From Pleurodeles waltl (lineage: Eukaryota > Chordata > Amphibia > Caudata > Salamandridae), in assembly GCF_031143425.1 (NCBI RefSeq), contig NC_090446.1, positions 657,221,717 through 657,285,716 of the forward strand: DNA of 64,000 nt, read 5' to 3'. Every line of letters begins with the position of its first letter. Positions within the stretch are counted from its first letter, which is position 1. The position numbers and the translations under genes are program-made. The notes beneath the pieces were generated by a model. That model had not been told where the DNA came from. It searched no databases and worked only from the letters and a program-made list of their open reading frames with translations. Shown here piece after piece: positions 12,557 through 24,183 of this stretch.

Positions 12557-13248
12557 TCAGGTGGGGGATGGAGGGGGTATTAAGGGAGAGCGGGATTTGT
12601 CTCTGTCTGTCCCCTGGGTGTGTTTAACCACTGCATGCAATATTTGGCCCCTGTCGTCATAGTTCTTAGAGAGTCTTTCAAGGTCTCTGCCTCTGTTGGA
12701 GATTTCCGAGTAGTCGTGGTCCTTGCGTTCGGGAGTCGTTTCCATCGATGGTGGGTTCCGGGCTTGTGTGATCTGGGCCTGAGGTAGGATCCGGTTGGAC
12801 ATGTCCATCGGATGGTCTGAGATGCTGTCTAGGTAAAGACTCAAGTCTGTTGGGTCATAGAATGCCTTAGGTACATTATTTTTTGTGATCCACATTCTTG
12901 CTGGTTCAAAGAGGCCGAACTTGATCTCAAGTTGTCGCAGGCGGGGGCTTAGGGTTAGGAATGCCTTTCTGCGGTCACTGGTCTCTTTGGAGAAGTCGGC
13001 CGTCATTCGTATCTGGAGGTCGTTCATGCGGAAAGGGCCCTGCATGCATGCATTTTGTAAAAGTTGGCGTGCCTGTGTGTGTCGTAAGAAGCAAGCGATG
13101 ATACAGCCGCCATGTCACTAGGCTGGTTAGTCATATGTTCCTGGGGTGTCGAAGGCGGGGCTCTGTTCTGTCTCAGGGCTTCAGAGAAGAGCAACTGTCT
13201 CGCTGGTTTACCCAGGTGTTTGTTTGAAGGTTTGTTCCCTGGCATCAC
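12557..13248 (-). pseudogene. LINE ORF1 (RNA-binding protein), internally deleted
   Basis: ORF1p of Tx1/L1 elements is the RNA-binding chaperone that packages element RNA. The N-terminal part is at 13,248-13,090 (MMPGNKPSNKHLGKPARQLL). The C-terminal domain lies at 13,045-12,557, with MTADFSKETSDRRKAFL, LRQLEIKFGLFEPARMW and FYDPTDLSLYLDS, typical of the ORF1 C-terminal domain. The coiled coil and most of the RRM expected between them are absent, and the halves are in different frames joined near 13,080. This is an internal deletion rather than a short natural protein. The same C-terminal domain occurs in the decayed copy at 33,170-33,930 (SEATAARRK…LYPQLKSMNFIYGLMHP). Confidence 0.82.
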
Positions 13249-14404
13249 CAGATGATGGACACTGGGGGGTGAGAGTACTGTCGGAACGTGGGCTCCTTGA
13301 TGAGAGGCAGCGTGGTCGTGTGGTCGGTGGGTGGACGTTCCTTACGATATCAGGGGGGGTCACTGCTCTGGTCGCCGCGGGCTCTTGCGAGTCTCAATCT
13401 GTGTGTCCGCGAATGTGGCGGTAGAAGTGCTCAGGCCCCTTGCAGTGGAGTGAAATAGGGAGTGAGATAAGGAGGGCGGTGGATGTAGGGTAGTGCCCAA
13501 AGTGTTGGGTTCTTCTCTTTGGTGTGTAGGAACACGGCGATAATTGACTTGCTATGTCTACCGCTCCTCCCTTTTGTAGTAAGAATGACCGTTTTCGGTT
13601 AGAGAGCGTCTGAGTAGATTCCCCTCCTCACGCCGTGCGAGAAAGGTCTTCGTGATTGGGAGGAGAGAGGGGGTATCGTGGAGGGCTGGGGTATTGTGAC
13701 CTAGCGGCACGTGGGTTCGAAAATGTCTGCTTCCCGCATTGACATCCTGCAGCTCTGTGAGACAGCAATGCCCTCAGTTCAATCCCCTCATGGAGTGGTA
13801 TGCCCGATGTACAATGGGGGCTCTGCCATGAGGTGGTCTCACAGGATTTAGTGGGAGCTTTTGACTTCTTTCAGCTGCTCCTTAGTTGGGTCCAGGTGGC
13901 CTTGTACTTCCCACTCATCTCTTTGTGACCTGGGCGAGGGCTGGTGGGCTCCTGCTTGAATAATGATGCCTCTCGGGGTAGGTATGGCCCAGTGGGGGGG
14001 GGGGTTCGCGGGTGGCGCATCCATAAATCGGTAGGGTTTTTTTTTATTGCTTGGAATTTGGCCCCCAGTCCGGGTCCTTCCTGCGCCGGCCCTATGGTGC
14101 GATCAGTGCCTCCGCCGCCCCCCTCTCCCGCTCACCGCCTCTCTGTATTGTTGGTTTGGTTTCCGCCCGCCGACCCAAGTGTTGTCGCCTTCCGATCAGG
14201 CCCCGGGGGAGAAGAGGATGAGGGTGGGGCTCCCGTGGCTCCAATCGAGGGAGCCCGCGGCTGCCCCCGCTCCTCACAGGTCCCCCACGACTCCGTCAAG
14301 AGGGGGCATCGGTTGGCGGGACGCCCTCCTGCCCGATCTATGGCCCGCCGACAGCAGAGCAGTCCGTCTAGGTGGCCATGTCTTCGCATGGCCAGACCAC
14401 GCCC
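13249..14404 (-). other. 5' UTR of the Tx1/L1-like LINE
   Basis: About 1.15 kb upstream of ORF1 reaching the target-site duplication. It becomes strongly GC-rich toward the 5' end (14,060-14,404), as expected for an internal LINE promoter. Overlapping frames on both strands (13,944-14,496) come from GC-richness and show no domain. Confidence 0.7.
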
Positions 14405-14421
14405 ACGAGTTTACTACTCTT
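14405..14421. repeat. target-site duplication of the Tx1/L1-like LINE, 5' side
   Basis: Same 17 bases as 6,295-6,311. It is also coding sequence (reading SSKLV on the minus strand) of the interrupted CR1/L2-like reverse transcriptase. Confidence 0.92.
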
Positions 14422-16781
14422 GTAGTACCAATTAATTCCCAAATGCTTTTTTCTACTGAAGGAGACCGCTTTGGTTTTGAGCAGGTTAACTTTTAATTGA
14501 TTCACAACTGTAAAAGATGCAAGTTGGTTAAGCAGTCGTTGAAGGCCAATCTTGGTATAGCTAAACATTGCCAGATCATCAGCATATAGCAAGTGGCTGA
14601 GCCAAAGACCACCAATCTTGGGGGGATGAGAATTAACAGCATCGAGAGCCGATGACGAATCTATAATAAACAGATTAAAAAGCAGTGCACAAGCACGCAA
14701 CCCTGTTTCACACCACGACCAGTGGAAATGTTTCTAGAAAGGGGTCAACCATCACCTAATTTAATACAGACCCAGGTATCTGTGTGTAGTTCCATAATGG
14801 CACCAAAAAGAACTGATGGAATTCCTCAGTTTTGTAATTCATCACAGAGGGCACTCCTGGGAATCCGACAAATTCTGAATTAAAATCAACAAACAGCAAT
14901 GCAACATAGAGCCTGATAGGATCATCCTGTCCATCAATATAGAAAGGGATAATAAGTTCATAGATGTACTGGAAGCAGCGGAGAACCCTGTTTGAACAAT
15001 AGGGATTAATCCCTTTGATTCAGCCCAGGTACGAAGATCTTGCCTCAGAAGACTGGCATAAAACTTGGCCTTGTTATCAAGCAAGGCTAACAACCCAAAA
15101 ATAAGATGGATCCAACCTTGAACCATTTTTATATAGCAGGTGAAGTATGGCATCATGTCAGGACTCAGGAATTCTTGAAGTCAAAAGACAATACTCAAAC
15201 AGATGTGCAAGACGAACTACCCAAAAGGACGAGTCCTGTTTGAACAGCATCTGTGGAAAACCGTTGGGATCTGGGGCTCCATCTCGCTTTGCCCTATGAA
15301 TTATACGAAGGAGACAAGGTAGTAAAGGGGTTTGCTCTTCAAGAGAGGGAAACACGAACACTGCGGGCTGAGGACAGGGCTTAACCGGGACAGCTGAGGT
15401 GCAGTAAGCCCCCTCACTCTACAATTTCCCATCATGCTCGCTTGCTGAGAAATGTCTAATGAAGTAGGGCTTCCAAACCCCTTCTGAGATATTAACAGTA
15501 CGAAGACCCCTTTGATTATTTCTTAAATTGTTAATGAGGGACCAACATTTTTTAGAATTTGGATCTTTACTCACACTTCTGAGTTTAGCCCAAAACTGAT
15601 TAAAATGGCTCTAATGGTCATCATAGATAGCCTTCCTATAGTGTTTCCTCAGTTCATTATATCTGAGTAGTGGACTCTCAGAGTCAGGGCTCTTCCTAGT
15701 TGCTCTTGCTAATCTGTTACGTGCTTTCTTTAAACTCTGAGTTTCCCTTGAAATATCAAAGGGCAGAAGTGAGGTGCAGTTACGAGTGGGTTGATGAAAC
15801 CTTGACCATAAGAAGGAAGAAAATGTATCCCATAACTTCATTGGGGGCATACAGCCAGATCCTTCAGAATCGAGAAAATTACCACATTCAGCCACTAGTG
15901 TACCACTAATAGAAGGGTTCCATTTTATACGTTTTAGTGACTTGGAACAAACGCTGCAACCCACAGCCCGCATGACATCATGGAAATGAAAGCTTGATTT
16001 TATAGGTACTATTTGGGGACAGTAATCACTCTCACTCTGGGTGGAAATCAAAAACTTCTCAATTAGGGAAAATAATTCCATGTTACAAATATTATAGTCC
16101 AAATAAGAATCGGATCGTCCGTCTGATCTCGTCCAACAAGGAGGAGCATCATCGTACGAATGGCCATTCAGAACTTTGAAACACATACTATTTAAATGCA
16201 TTACTACATTCTCTCCCAGCGGACAGTGAGGGCAACCCTGAGACCTCAGTTGTTCAGGAACTAATTGGTGATTACAAAGATCAGGGCCTTCAAGAGCCTC
16301 TGCAGTGTCCTGAAACAAATTCAAATTAAAATCTCCAGTTATAAGGTAATCAGCACTTGGATATTCATCAGTCAAAATCTGCATTATTCGAGACAGCCTC
16401 CACCTTTTTTCCTTTGTTCCAGGAGTGATATAGACATTAATCACTATGAGAGTTTGCTGTGAGTTCCAGTTAATAATCACAGTCCCCTGAATCCAAATGT
16501 TGTCCCAAGCCAGTTGTGAAAAACACCCTTTTAGTTTGTCAGTGACATAAGTGGCCAACACCCTTAGCACGGCCATTCTTGCTCTTTCCATGGGCGGGTT
16601 TCCATAATTCTAAATAACCTGACAGTGGGCAACTGATCTCAGCCCATGTTTCCTGAAGGGTGATTACATCATAACTGTTTAAGAAGGAAATTAAATTAAC
16701 CGAATCAAACTTATGCACAAACCCATTAATGTTCCCCGAGCATAAGGACAAACGTTCAAACATTGGCACTAAGGCTCTCAC
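14422..16781 (-). pseudogene. LINE ORF2: endonuclease + reverse transcriptase, frameshifted and interrupted
   Basis: Begins at about 16,781 with the APE endonuclease: LCSGNINGFVHKFD and ITLQETWAE (16,740-16,620), then after a frameshift near 16,560 VINVYITPGTKEKRW, ITGDFNLNLF and SYLDYNICN (16,450-16,080). Reverse transcriptase begins with DGAPDPNGFPQMLF (about 15,270). The A-box region reads FVDFNSEF (near 14,880) and the C-box reads LLYADDLAMFS (about 14,580). Reading stops at 14,422 inside the motif before YLGV, where the Tx1/L1-like LINE is inserted. Several frameshifts and stops between 15,600 and 14,700 show it was inactive or has decayed. Confidence 0.85.
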
Positions 16782-18850
16782 CCACAGGGGTCATTGGGGT
16801 CGCCCATGCAAAAGAGCAGAGGGCAACCAGTCCCCCGCTGGCAGCCGCACCTGTGCTACTATTGCAGTTGATGGTAGTGGTACTGCCCTGAGCACCTTTC
16901 AGAATTGAAAACGGCTTTGATGCTATAGGAACCATTGGACTTTGGGAATCAGATAACAGCACGAGGTAGCCCAACTTCTTATAAGGAATAATTATAATAC
17001 CCCAAGAGTGGAATATATCTTTCTTGGTGAGAATGGGCCGTGCTATAGGGCCGGAGATCAATGAGACCAAGGTAGATTCCCCAGCTTGAGACCCCCTTGG
17101 TGCAAGAAATTCAATAGAGGCAATATCACTAGATCCAATATTACTTAGTTCCGAGATGGCCTTGAAGAGTCGTAAGATGTTCCCACTGTTCAAAATATTG
17201 TGGGCACCCCTTGAGCGATATTCTGGTGTAAATACAAGTTTGAAAGTTGCACACTCCTAAGAGGCCTTTGGGGGGCACAAAAGGGGTCTGTGATGTGACT
17301 GTTCCACTGTATTGAACGGGCCCAGAGGGACCCCTCTCCCCAAGCCCGGGGGGTCAATAAAAAAGATTTGGTGGCATGATAGGAGCGCTGGAGAGTGGCT
17401 CCCAGGACTATCAGAAGGCAACTTGGAGGAAATAAAGGGTCCTGAGTCAGTGACCTCACCATCAGTAAATTCATGGACTGCTTTGGGGTTTGACAAGGTT
17501 ACTGAAATAGTGACGCCTCCCCACTCCTCCCTGTGGCAGTGGGATCGGCCAGACTGCCAATTTTGCCTTCCTCAGCGGGGATCAAAGTTTCCTTGGGTGT
17601 AATTCGATTTCCTGCAGAATAGTACTAACCAAAGTGCCCTGCATATGGTCACTAGATAGTAAAGGTCCGCCCTGTATGACCATCAAAGAATTAGTCTGTG
17701 GAATCACATTGGACACCTCCTGCGACTGCTGCATATCGAGTCGTACCAACGGTTGAACATTATTTGGGGACCCGAGGGGAGGTAGTCTCTGCCTTTTGTT
17801 CTGTTGTTTCTGGAGCCTTTTGTTCACCTCTTGCTCAACGGGTGCTGAACTCACCAATCAGCTCCTGATGGCAATGGTTGTAGTGAATTAGTTTGTGGGA
17901 CAGTGTAGGAATAAAGTGAGAGAACTGGCTCCATAGGATCGGTTCCAGGCATTTGCGAGTTCCTATAAACACGGTTGGCCAAAGTATCTTGCCCTGAGGC
18001 TCCAGTAACAGCAGGCCGGGTTGAATTGGTGATTATTGCTCTCTTTGCTGGAAAAAAATAGTTGTCCAATGTTTTTAGTTGAGTTGGTTTCTGAGCCGTA
18101 TCAGAATGGGACCTTGGATTCGGCAAGGTCGCCAGAGGCACAGGTGCTGCGGAGAGCCTCTTATTTTCAGTTATGATAGAACTCAAAAAGGTAGACAGAG
18201 ATGACAGACTTTCAATAATTGGGGAACAGCAGCTGGTTACTTGAACTACGTTGGTGCTTGTTTGTGCTCTGGCAATCAACTGCCAATGTATTCAACAAAT
18301 CAAGTTGGACATCCAGCTTATCAGAGTGATAGTTCAAGGCCAGCACAGTGGATGGAAGGGTTTGCAGAAGCTGTGGCCAAGCAGAGCCACTTATAGCAAT
18401 CTTAGAGTTGAGCACAGAATTATATTCCACCTCAGCACCACCTGTAAATTCAGGTTGAAGACAGGATAGGTCTAAAAGCAATTGATCATTGAGCTCACCC
18501 TTGTTGAACTCAATTTGAGAGCTGGTGTCACCGACCCCACTGGATGACTTTATGGGTAGCATAGGACGAATGCTGCCAGTTGGACTACTGGTCCATTGTG
18601 CTGCCAGGGGACTAGTTAAAGGGGCAGTACTGCAGTACTACAGATGATCTTGACTGCTCGCGACGTGCCCATCTTGCTGATAAGAAGGTGCTGGGGAAGC
18701 AGCTAGAGAAGTCACCCACTCTCTGCCATCGAAAGAGTTGTCACTTGATTTAATAATAATAAGAGGGAGCTCATGCTTCGGTGGGATCGCAGCCAGATGG
18801 CCCTCCTGTGATGCTGATGAACGCTCCTTTTTTACTTTACCAGACCTCAT
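16756..18850 (-). pseudogene. LINE ORF1 of the CR1/L2-like element, broken
   Basis: A chain of minus-strand frames runs from MRSGKVKKERSSASQEG (start at 18,850) to about 16,760, giving roughly 690 codons across five or six frame changes. It ends just at the start of ORF2, as expected for a bicistronic LINE. The N-terminal half is polar and Q/S/T-rich. The last third (17,193-16,760) contains SNIGSSDIASIEFLAPRGSQ and LVSLISGPIARPILTKKD, which may be an RRM-like fold. I see no CCHC zinc knuckle. Its assignment as ORF1 rests mainly on position. Confidence 0.6.
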
Positions 18851-19615
18851 AACACAACAGTTCCCACACTCCTTCCTTCAAATTAAGAAAATGTTAGGCG
18901 GAAAGTAGTAAAAAGTCGGCGTGAGTAGATTCCTTGATGTAACACTTTGCAGCACTTATGCAATAATATCAAAACAATGCATGAAAACGTATGAGACTTG
19001 AAACAGCATTTAGTTAAGGAAACTTGTAGAAGAGAGGAGAGTTGGTGGAAGCTGAATTTAAGGTGAGGGGGAGAGATGACATGAGGCAGCACAGCCCTGA
19101 CAAGCCACACTATCCTAACGCCAGCCGACTCCACCTGGACTGGTTGCCTGCAGCCTAAGCTTCCGTCTACCACTGCCCCCACTTGGCCCCACCTACGATG
19201 CCACTTGCCACTTGCCTTAAGCCCAGGTTGGGGCTTCAGCTCGTAGCACTGCTCCAGTCCTGAGTGGTTCACCTAGCGCCTGACCAATGCTCTCTATATT
19301 CCAGAAAACCACACCTGCGGATCAGGGCTCATGTCCTGGCGCTCCAACTGAGCCAAGCCAAAAACCAGTGCTCAAACAGCCCCTCCAGGAGCCCTCCATT
19401 GCCGGTAATAGCCAAATCCACCAGGAGGCAGAGAATCAAATTCAGGGCCTGGCGTGGGACCGACAGCAAATGGCCGGGGGACCAGATCCAAAGCCCCCAA
19501 CCTGCTCACCACAGCCCACTACAGCCCACAGTAGCCCGTTGCAGCACAAGTCGGCTTGAATGCTGTTGGCTCGGACGCTGCACACTGTGATTCCACCCCC
19601 CCCTCTCGCTCGTGC

Positions 19616-19878
19616 CCAGTTGTTTTGCATGTGTTTTTGTGAACGCCATTACTCCAAACTTTACTAAAATGTTGAACTTTACTTGCAAAGAGTGCTTTTT
19701 GTGATTGAGGGTATACCTATTTAGTACTTTTTGAGAAATTTTCAGTTAAAAAAAGGTGCCAGGTTGTCTTGAAAGAGTTAACACCTTTCTATATCTTGTG
19801 AGTTGGAATACCATTTTATGATTTGCTTATAACCTTTGCACTGTTTGACAAATATGTATGAAATCTGGAAGACACATA
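19616..19878. other. unassigned AT-rich DNA
   Basis: No gene. The stretch before 19,878 (CCTTTGCACTGTTTGAC) resembles AT-rich repeat-like sequence also present around 22,280 (CCTTTGGCGCCATATGATGG), possibly the same dispersed family. Confidence 0.35.
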
Positions 19879-21916
19879 GGCCCTCATTACAAGGTTGGAA
19901 GTCACGAGACCACCAGCCTCGCAGTGGCATCCTTCCGCTGCGGACCCGGCAGTAAGGACCGCCACATCACGAGTTGTTAGCAGATGCCAAGCCTCTACAA
20001 TTCCACCTAGCCTGCTGGTGTGGTTGCACCGCCGTGGCCAGCGGTTAGCACCTCTAAACCAGCGTCAATCCTCAGCCTGTGGCCAGATTACAAAGCTGCA
20101 AACAGCCAGGCTTTCCTTGGCGGTCACCCCGCCATGAAAACCCTGATGGTCATGCACAGGGCGACAGGAATCTCCATTCCTGTTGCAGACACACACATGC
20201 ACACATGTCCCCACACATGCACACATCCCCCCACCATCCCCACACTCAGAAACACCACAGACCCATTCATGTATGCATGCATTCACATACACACCCCTCA
20301 GCATACGCTTATATCCACACAGACACCCCCACTCACTTGCAAACATGTATTCAGACACCCCACTCACTCACATTCATCCACACATACACCCCCATACATG
20401 TGCACATACATGCACACACACATTCACATTCACTCTCATACACTGTCATAGTTTGCCTCTTGCTCTAGGCAAGACTGCTGGTTTAAGAATGACAGTACAT
20501 ATGTTTGTAGGTGACTATGCCTATCCTACAAGTCCCAACTGTCATCCCAACACTCCCGGCTCACAAGCATCACCTCATCAAAAACCCAAACAGTAAAAGG
20601 TGATTTGTGGCAACCTTTACACATGGACTTAAGAGTGTGACATCTCAGGGAGTGTCGTGATTAAACGGAGACTACCCCTTTCTCATATAAACAACATATC
20701 TCAATCAAACACAGGCAATGAAAGAGATGCAGTAAAGTTTCAATAGGCTTTGTTTAACACAACTGTAATCTACAATAGGTTGCATGGGCTGCAATGAGTA
20801 AGATAATGTATAATGCAAGAAAAAGAATGGTAAAGACAAGAGTCAATAATACAAAAACCCCAACCGTCTTGCACTGACATGAAATGACATGAGATGTGAA
20901 ATATGTCCTAATACCCTAATGTCATGTACCTAATCTCTAACCTAAAAGAGAGCTAGGTGTGTTAATCCTAATATGCCAATGCCATGTCCATGAAAAGAGC
21001 CCCCCAACCCTTGTTACCTTGAAATGAGGTCTCTAGCCCAGACTCTGTGGGGACACGAAGACTGGATCAGCGTCAAGGTGACATGCGCATTAACAGCAGC
21101 AATGGCATCTGGTCAGAATCCCTCAGACTATCTGTTTAGGTGAGGTGCATTTATACAGATCTGCTCGGACCCCTGACGTAGGTCTGTTCCTAAACAATAG
21201 ATAACAAGACATGCTTGGGACAGTAATTTATATAAACAATTCCCTTGAAGGCATGAAGAGGGACAGTACCTAATGTGAACACCTAAAGTTTGTTTATCTT
21301 TGTCGCTTGATATAGTCACCTTAGCGTGGTGGCACTGATAACGTGAAACTAAAACATTGGCCTAACTAGAAATGAGACCGCCATCTTAAAAGATATAATT
21401 AAATAAATGTGCTAAAACAGAGCAAGCTAAGTAGGGTAAAAGTCACTAGATTATGGAGGCATGAGTCTGCAAGCCAAAGGCTAAGCTAACTCCTGTTTCC
21501 CATTTAAACAAACTAGGATTCACTGAAACACGCACGCATTCACCACCCCCCGCAGACACACGCATACGCACCCACAACACAGACAACCCTCCCTTTAGGA
21601 AGCCCACTTACCTTCTCCGTCGAGGAGGATGTCCGGGAGGGGATTGGTCCTGTTGGTCTTGCATCGCCAGCACCACCATGCCAGCAGGACTCCGCCACAC
21701 TGTATTACGGCTTTTAATACGGCAGGCAGAGTCATGCTGGCGTTGCGGTGCTGGTGATGCACCTGCCATTTAGGAGTCAGACTTTTGCCCAGAAATGGGC
21801 CGAAGTCCTCCAATGACTCCTAATATGGCGAGCAACGGACCAACAGCATTGGCGCTCTGTTGCCTGCAGCAGCTTCAGCGGTCCTGAAAAAGGACCGCTG
21901 AAGTCGTAATTAAGCC
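19879..21916. mobile_element. decayed non-autonomous Harbinger-type element carrying a secondary insert
   Basis: The left end GGCCCTCATTACAAGG and the right end (reverse complement GGCTTAATTACGACTTCAGC) match the termini of the Harbinger copies in this window. ATA precedes the left end and TAT follows the right end, so the duplication is only approximate. Between them are Harbinger-like CGCC-rich blocks (19,900-20,140; 21,590-21,900) and a CA-rich stretch broken at about 20,440 and resumed at about 21,527. I infer that 20,441-21,526 is a later insertion of unknown type. No intact gene is present. Confidence 0.65.
20183..20440 (+). repeat. CA-rich low-complexity tract
   Basis: ACACA/CATGCACACA sequence producing H/T/P-rich frames in all three plus frames. 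It corresponds to the CA-rich promoter-side region of the autonomous Harbinger copies (for example 23,880-24,180). Confidence 0.8.
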
Positions 21917-23584
21917 TATAGTATGTTGAGATTACTCTTTGTAATTTCATATTTGGTCAGATCCATCAAGTAGAATTCATGTTGAAAAGGGTAGCATGAT
22001 AGGGTTCATTTGCTGATACCTTTGTTGCTATGAGACGAATCCCGTCAGAAATGTCTGACGCTACAAAGGTTTAGTTTTCTATTGGTATGTAAAGTTCTGT
22101 GCCTATCTTTCAAGGGAGCACTAACATCGGCATTTGTTGCAACTTTGGTTCAAATTTCGCTTGTAATTGGAAAGTTACACTCAGTGTAGATATTTTAAAT
22201 AGTATAGAGGTCCAGTGGGTGGTGTGGGATTAAGTTATAGGGAGGGGGTCAAAACAATTTTGATTTACTACTACCTTTGGCGCCATATGATGGATGTGCA
22301 CAAAATTTCATTTGCTAATACATTTTGCATTCTTTGATGAATCCATATTAAATTTGAGGATATGTCCCTCCCCTCAACAGATCTATTGAGGAGAGGGAAA
22401 AGATAAATAAGTGGCAATAAAAATGTCATTAAAACTTTCACTCATTGATTAACTTTGGTGAATGAAATTCATCAGGGAGGAGCAAATCAAGCCTAGTGCA
22501 AGACCAAGCCAGCTGTTTGCCCAACCCCACTGACCATGGACAAATAGATTGGACTTAAACCAGGCTGTAGGCCATGCACAGTGCACAATGCAGAATGGGT
22601 GCATTGCAGGCGAATGCACTGTACCACAAAAAGTGAAAAATCACAGTTATGGTATGGTGGGGAGGCATGGCTAGATGCCACGCAAGATGACCACCATTTC
22701 ATGAAGCTTCAGAGCAGCTCCAACATACATTTGAGGCTTCTTTTGGTGCAGTTCCTTCTCTTTTCAGCCAAACTCCAGTGTCAGAATGAGGACACTATGC
22801 TATGAGACACGTTTTTAAAATGTGTCCTCCACGTTCTCTGATTTATCATCACTGCAGTAAATGCATGCAACAATGAGCTTCCCTTTTGGTTCCCTGAGGA
22901 ATTTCCTTGCTGTTGTCTGCATGAACTGGTGGTATGGCACGACTACTTACATGTTCCTATTAACATTCTTATTGACTTCTCTCCTTATTACTGCAAGAGG
23001 TCTGCTTCATAAACACTTCTGCCACTTTACGGCTCCATCTTAATTCTCCTTGCATCTGCAATGTAAGCCTTCCAGATTATGATATCAGCGTCAGTCAGTA
23101 ACTGTGTTTCCTTAATGGTATGTGGTATATTGGGAAGCTCCTGTCCCTCTGCACGTGTATTGAATCAGTGTGTAGCCATGACTGCCTTCACAGTCAGATG
23201 TTTTCTACACCTATGTTTAATTGCCTTCCTTCCGCATTTGCTATTTATCTTTAGTTATAACAAAATACATGCTGAGGTGTACAGTACTGTTGAATTTCTC
23301 TGATGTTAAGTACCTTTGATTTACGTAATGATTAAGTAACCATCATCTTTATTGTAAACTGATGTTACAGACATGTAGGTCCCCACTGCCTTTTGACTTC
23401 AATTTTCTTCTGGTGAAGTAGTGCAAAACCCTCTGAACTAAATCGCTGACTTTGTCATTTTATTCCACACACTCTCTGGATTCTTAACCTGCGTACAATA
23501 CATGGGCAGATTCAGAACATCATAAAAAAATTATCCCCATCTATGTAATTGTTTAGGAGAACACAACGTCCTCAAGGAGACTTG
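21917..23584. other. unassigned, no gene seen
   Basis: Mixed AT-rich DNA. The portion 22,860-23,300 holds modest open frames on both strands without a domain I recognise. Confidence 0.4.
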
Positions 23585-23907
23585 GGGGGTCATTACAACA
23601 TTGGCAGTAAAAGCCGCTTACAGCTGTGCAGAAGACCGCCAACACACCGCCGCGGCCGCGGAATACCGCTACTGCCATTATGACCCATAGCTCGGAATCC
23701 GCCAAAATCTAGACACCCACACAAGTCCGCCACACCAAAGGTCAGTGATAAACTGGCGACAACAAAACCGACACCGTCACGCCAACAGGAATACGCCCAC
23801 ACTATCATGACCCACGAATCCATGCGGCGGTCTTTCAACCGCGGTATTCCATTGGCGGTACACACCACCGCGCTCAAAATACACACACATCTACAAAACA
23901 CAACCAC

Positions 23908-23980
23908 ATTGGACAATTCCAAATACACACACCTGATACACATACACACACCACACCCACACACCCAATACACTATAAAA
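23908..23980 (+). promoter_or_regulatory. Myb1 promoter: inverted CCAAT box plus TATA box, copy 1
   Basis: CCACATTGGACAATT (ATTGG at 23,908-23,912) and ACTATAAAACACA (TATAAAA at 23,974-23,980) are kept in the same order and spacing in copy 2 (reverse, TATA at 41,634-41,640) and copy 3 (46,122-46,128). They sit in otherwise variable CA-rich DNA about 200 bp before the Myb1 start codon. Conservation across diverged copies supports function. Confidence 0.75.
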
Positions 23981-24183
23981 CACAAACCCACATCACCCAC
24001 AAACCCATACGACAACAATTGCGACAGAAGGCCAGAGAGAGACACCACCAGAAAGAACAATAGCATCCAAAGGCACTCAACACCATCACTCACACAACAT
24101 CCACACACCTCACACAACACACCTCTAAATATCACCCCACACATCACAACACACACCACCCCACACATCACCCACACCACCCC

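Larger units (their letters stand above)
6312..14404 (-). mobile_element. full-length Tx1/L1-like LINE, 8.1 kb
   Basis: Complete non-LTR retrotransposon read on the minus strand. It has a GC-rich 5' UTR (14,404 to about 13,249), a degenerate ORF1 (13,248-12,557), an unusually long pyrimidine-rich inter-ORF spacer, ORF2 with APE endonuclease and reverse transcriptase (11,266 to about 7,472), and a pyrimidine-rich 3' UTR ending in a short A-tail at 6,312. It is bounded by an exact 17-bp duplication (6,295-6,311 and 14,405-14,421). Frameshifts in both ORFs show it is dead, but the perfect duplication suggests insertion not very long ago. It sits inside the reverse transcriptase of a CR1/L2-like LINE in the same orientation. 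Confidence 0.9.
14405..19615 (-). mobile_element. CR1/L2-like LINE, 5' two-thirds
   Basis: Minus-strand non-LTR retrotransposon with 5' UTR (about 19,615-18,851), ORF1 (18,850 to about 16,760) and ORF2 (16,781-14,422). The remaining reverse transcriptase lies at 6,294-5,925 beyond the inserted Tx1/L1-like LINE. The clade is uncertain. The APE endonuclease, single YADD reverse transcriptase and long separate ORF1 fit the CR1/L2/Rex1 part of the LINE tree rather than L1. The 5' boundary is put where GC-rich sequence gives way to AT-rich DNA at about 19,615. Confidence 0.75.

Noticed and set aside
13944..14496. Overlapping plus-strand frames of 149-163 codons
   Set aside because: GC-rich 5' UTR of the LINE on the opposite strand, and the frames run across its insertion boundary at 14,404.
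20020..20596. Histidine/threonine-rich frames over 100 codons
   Set aside because: Produced by CA-rich repeats in all three frames; no domain.
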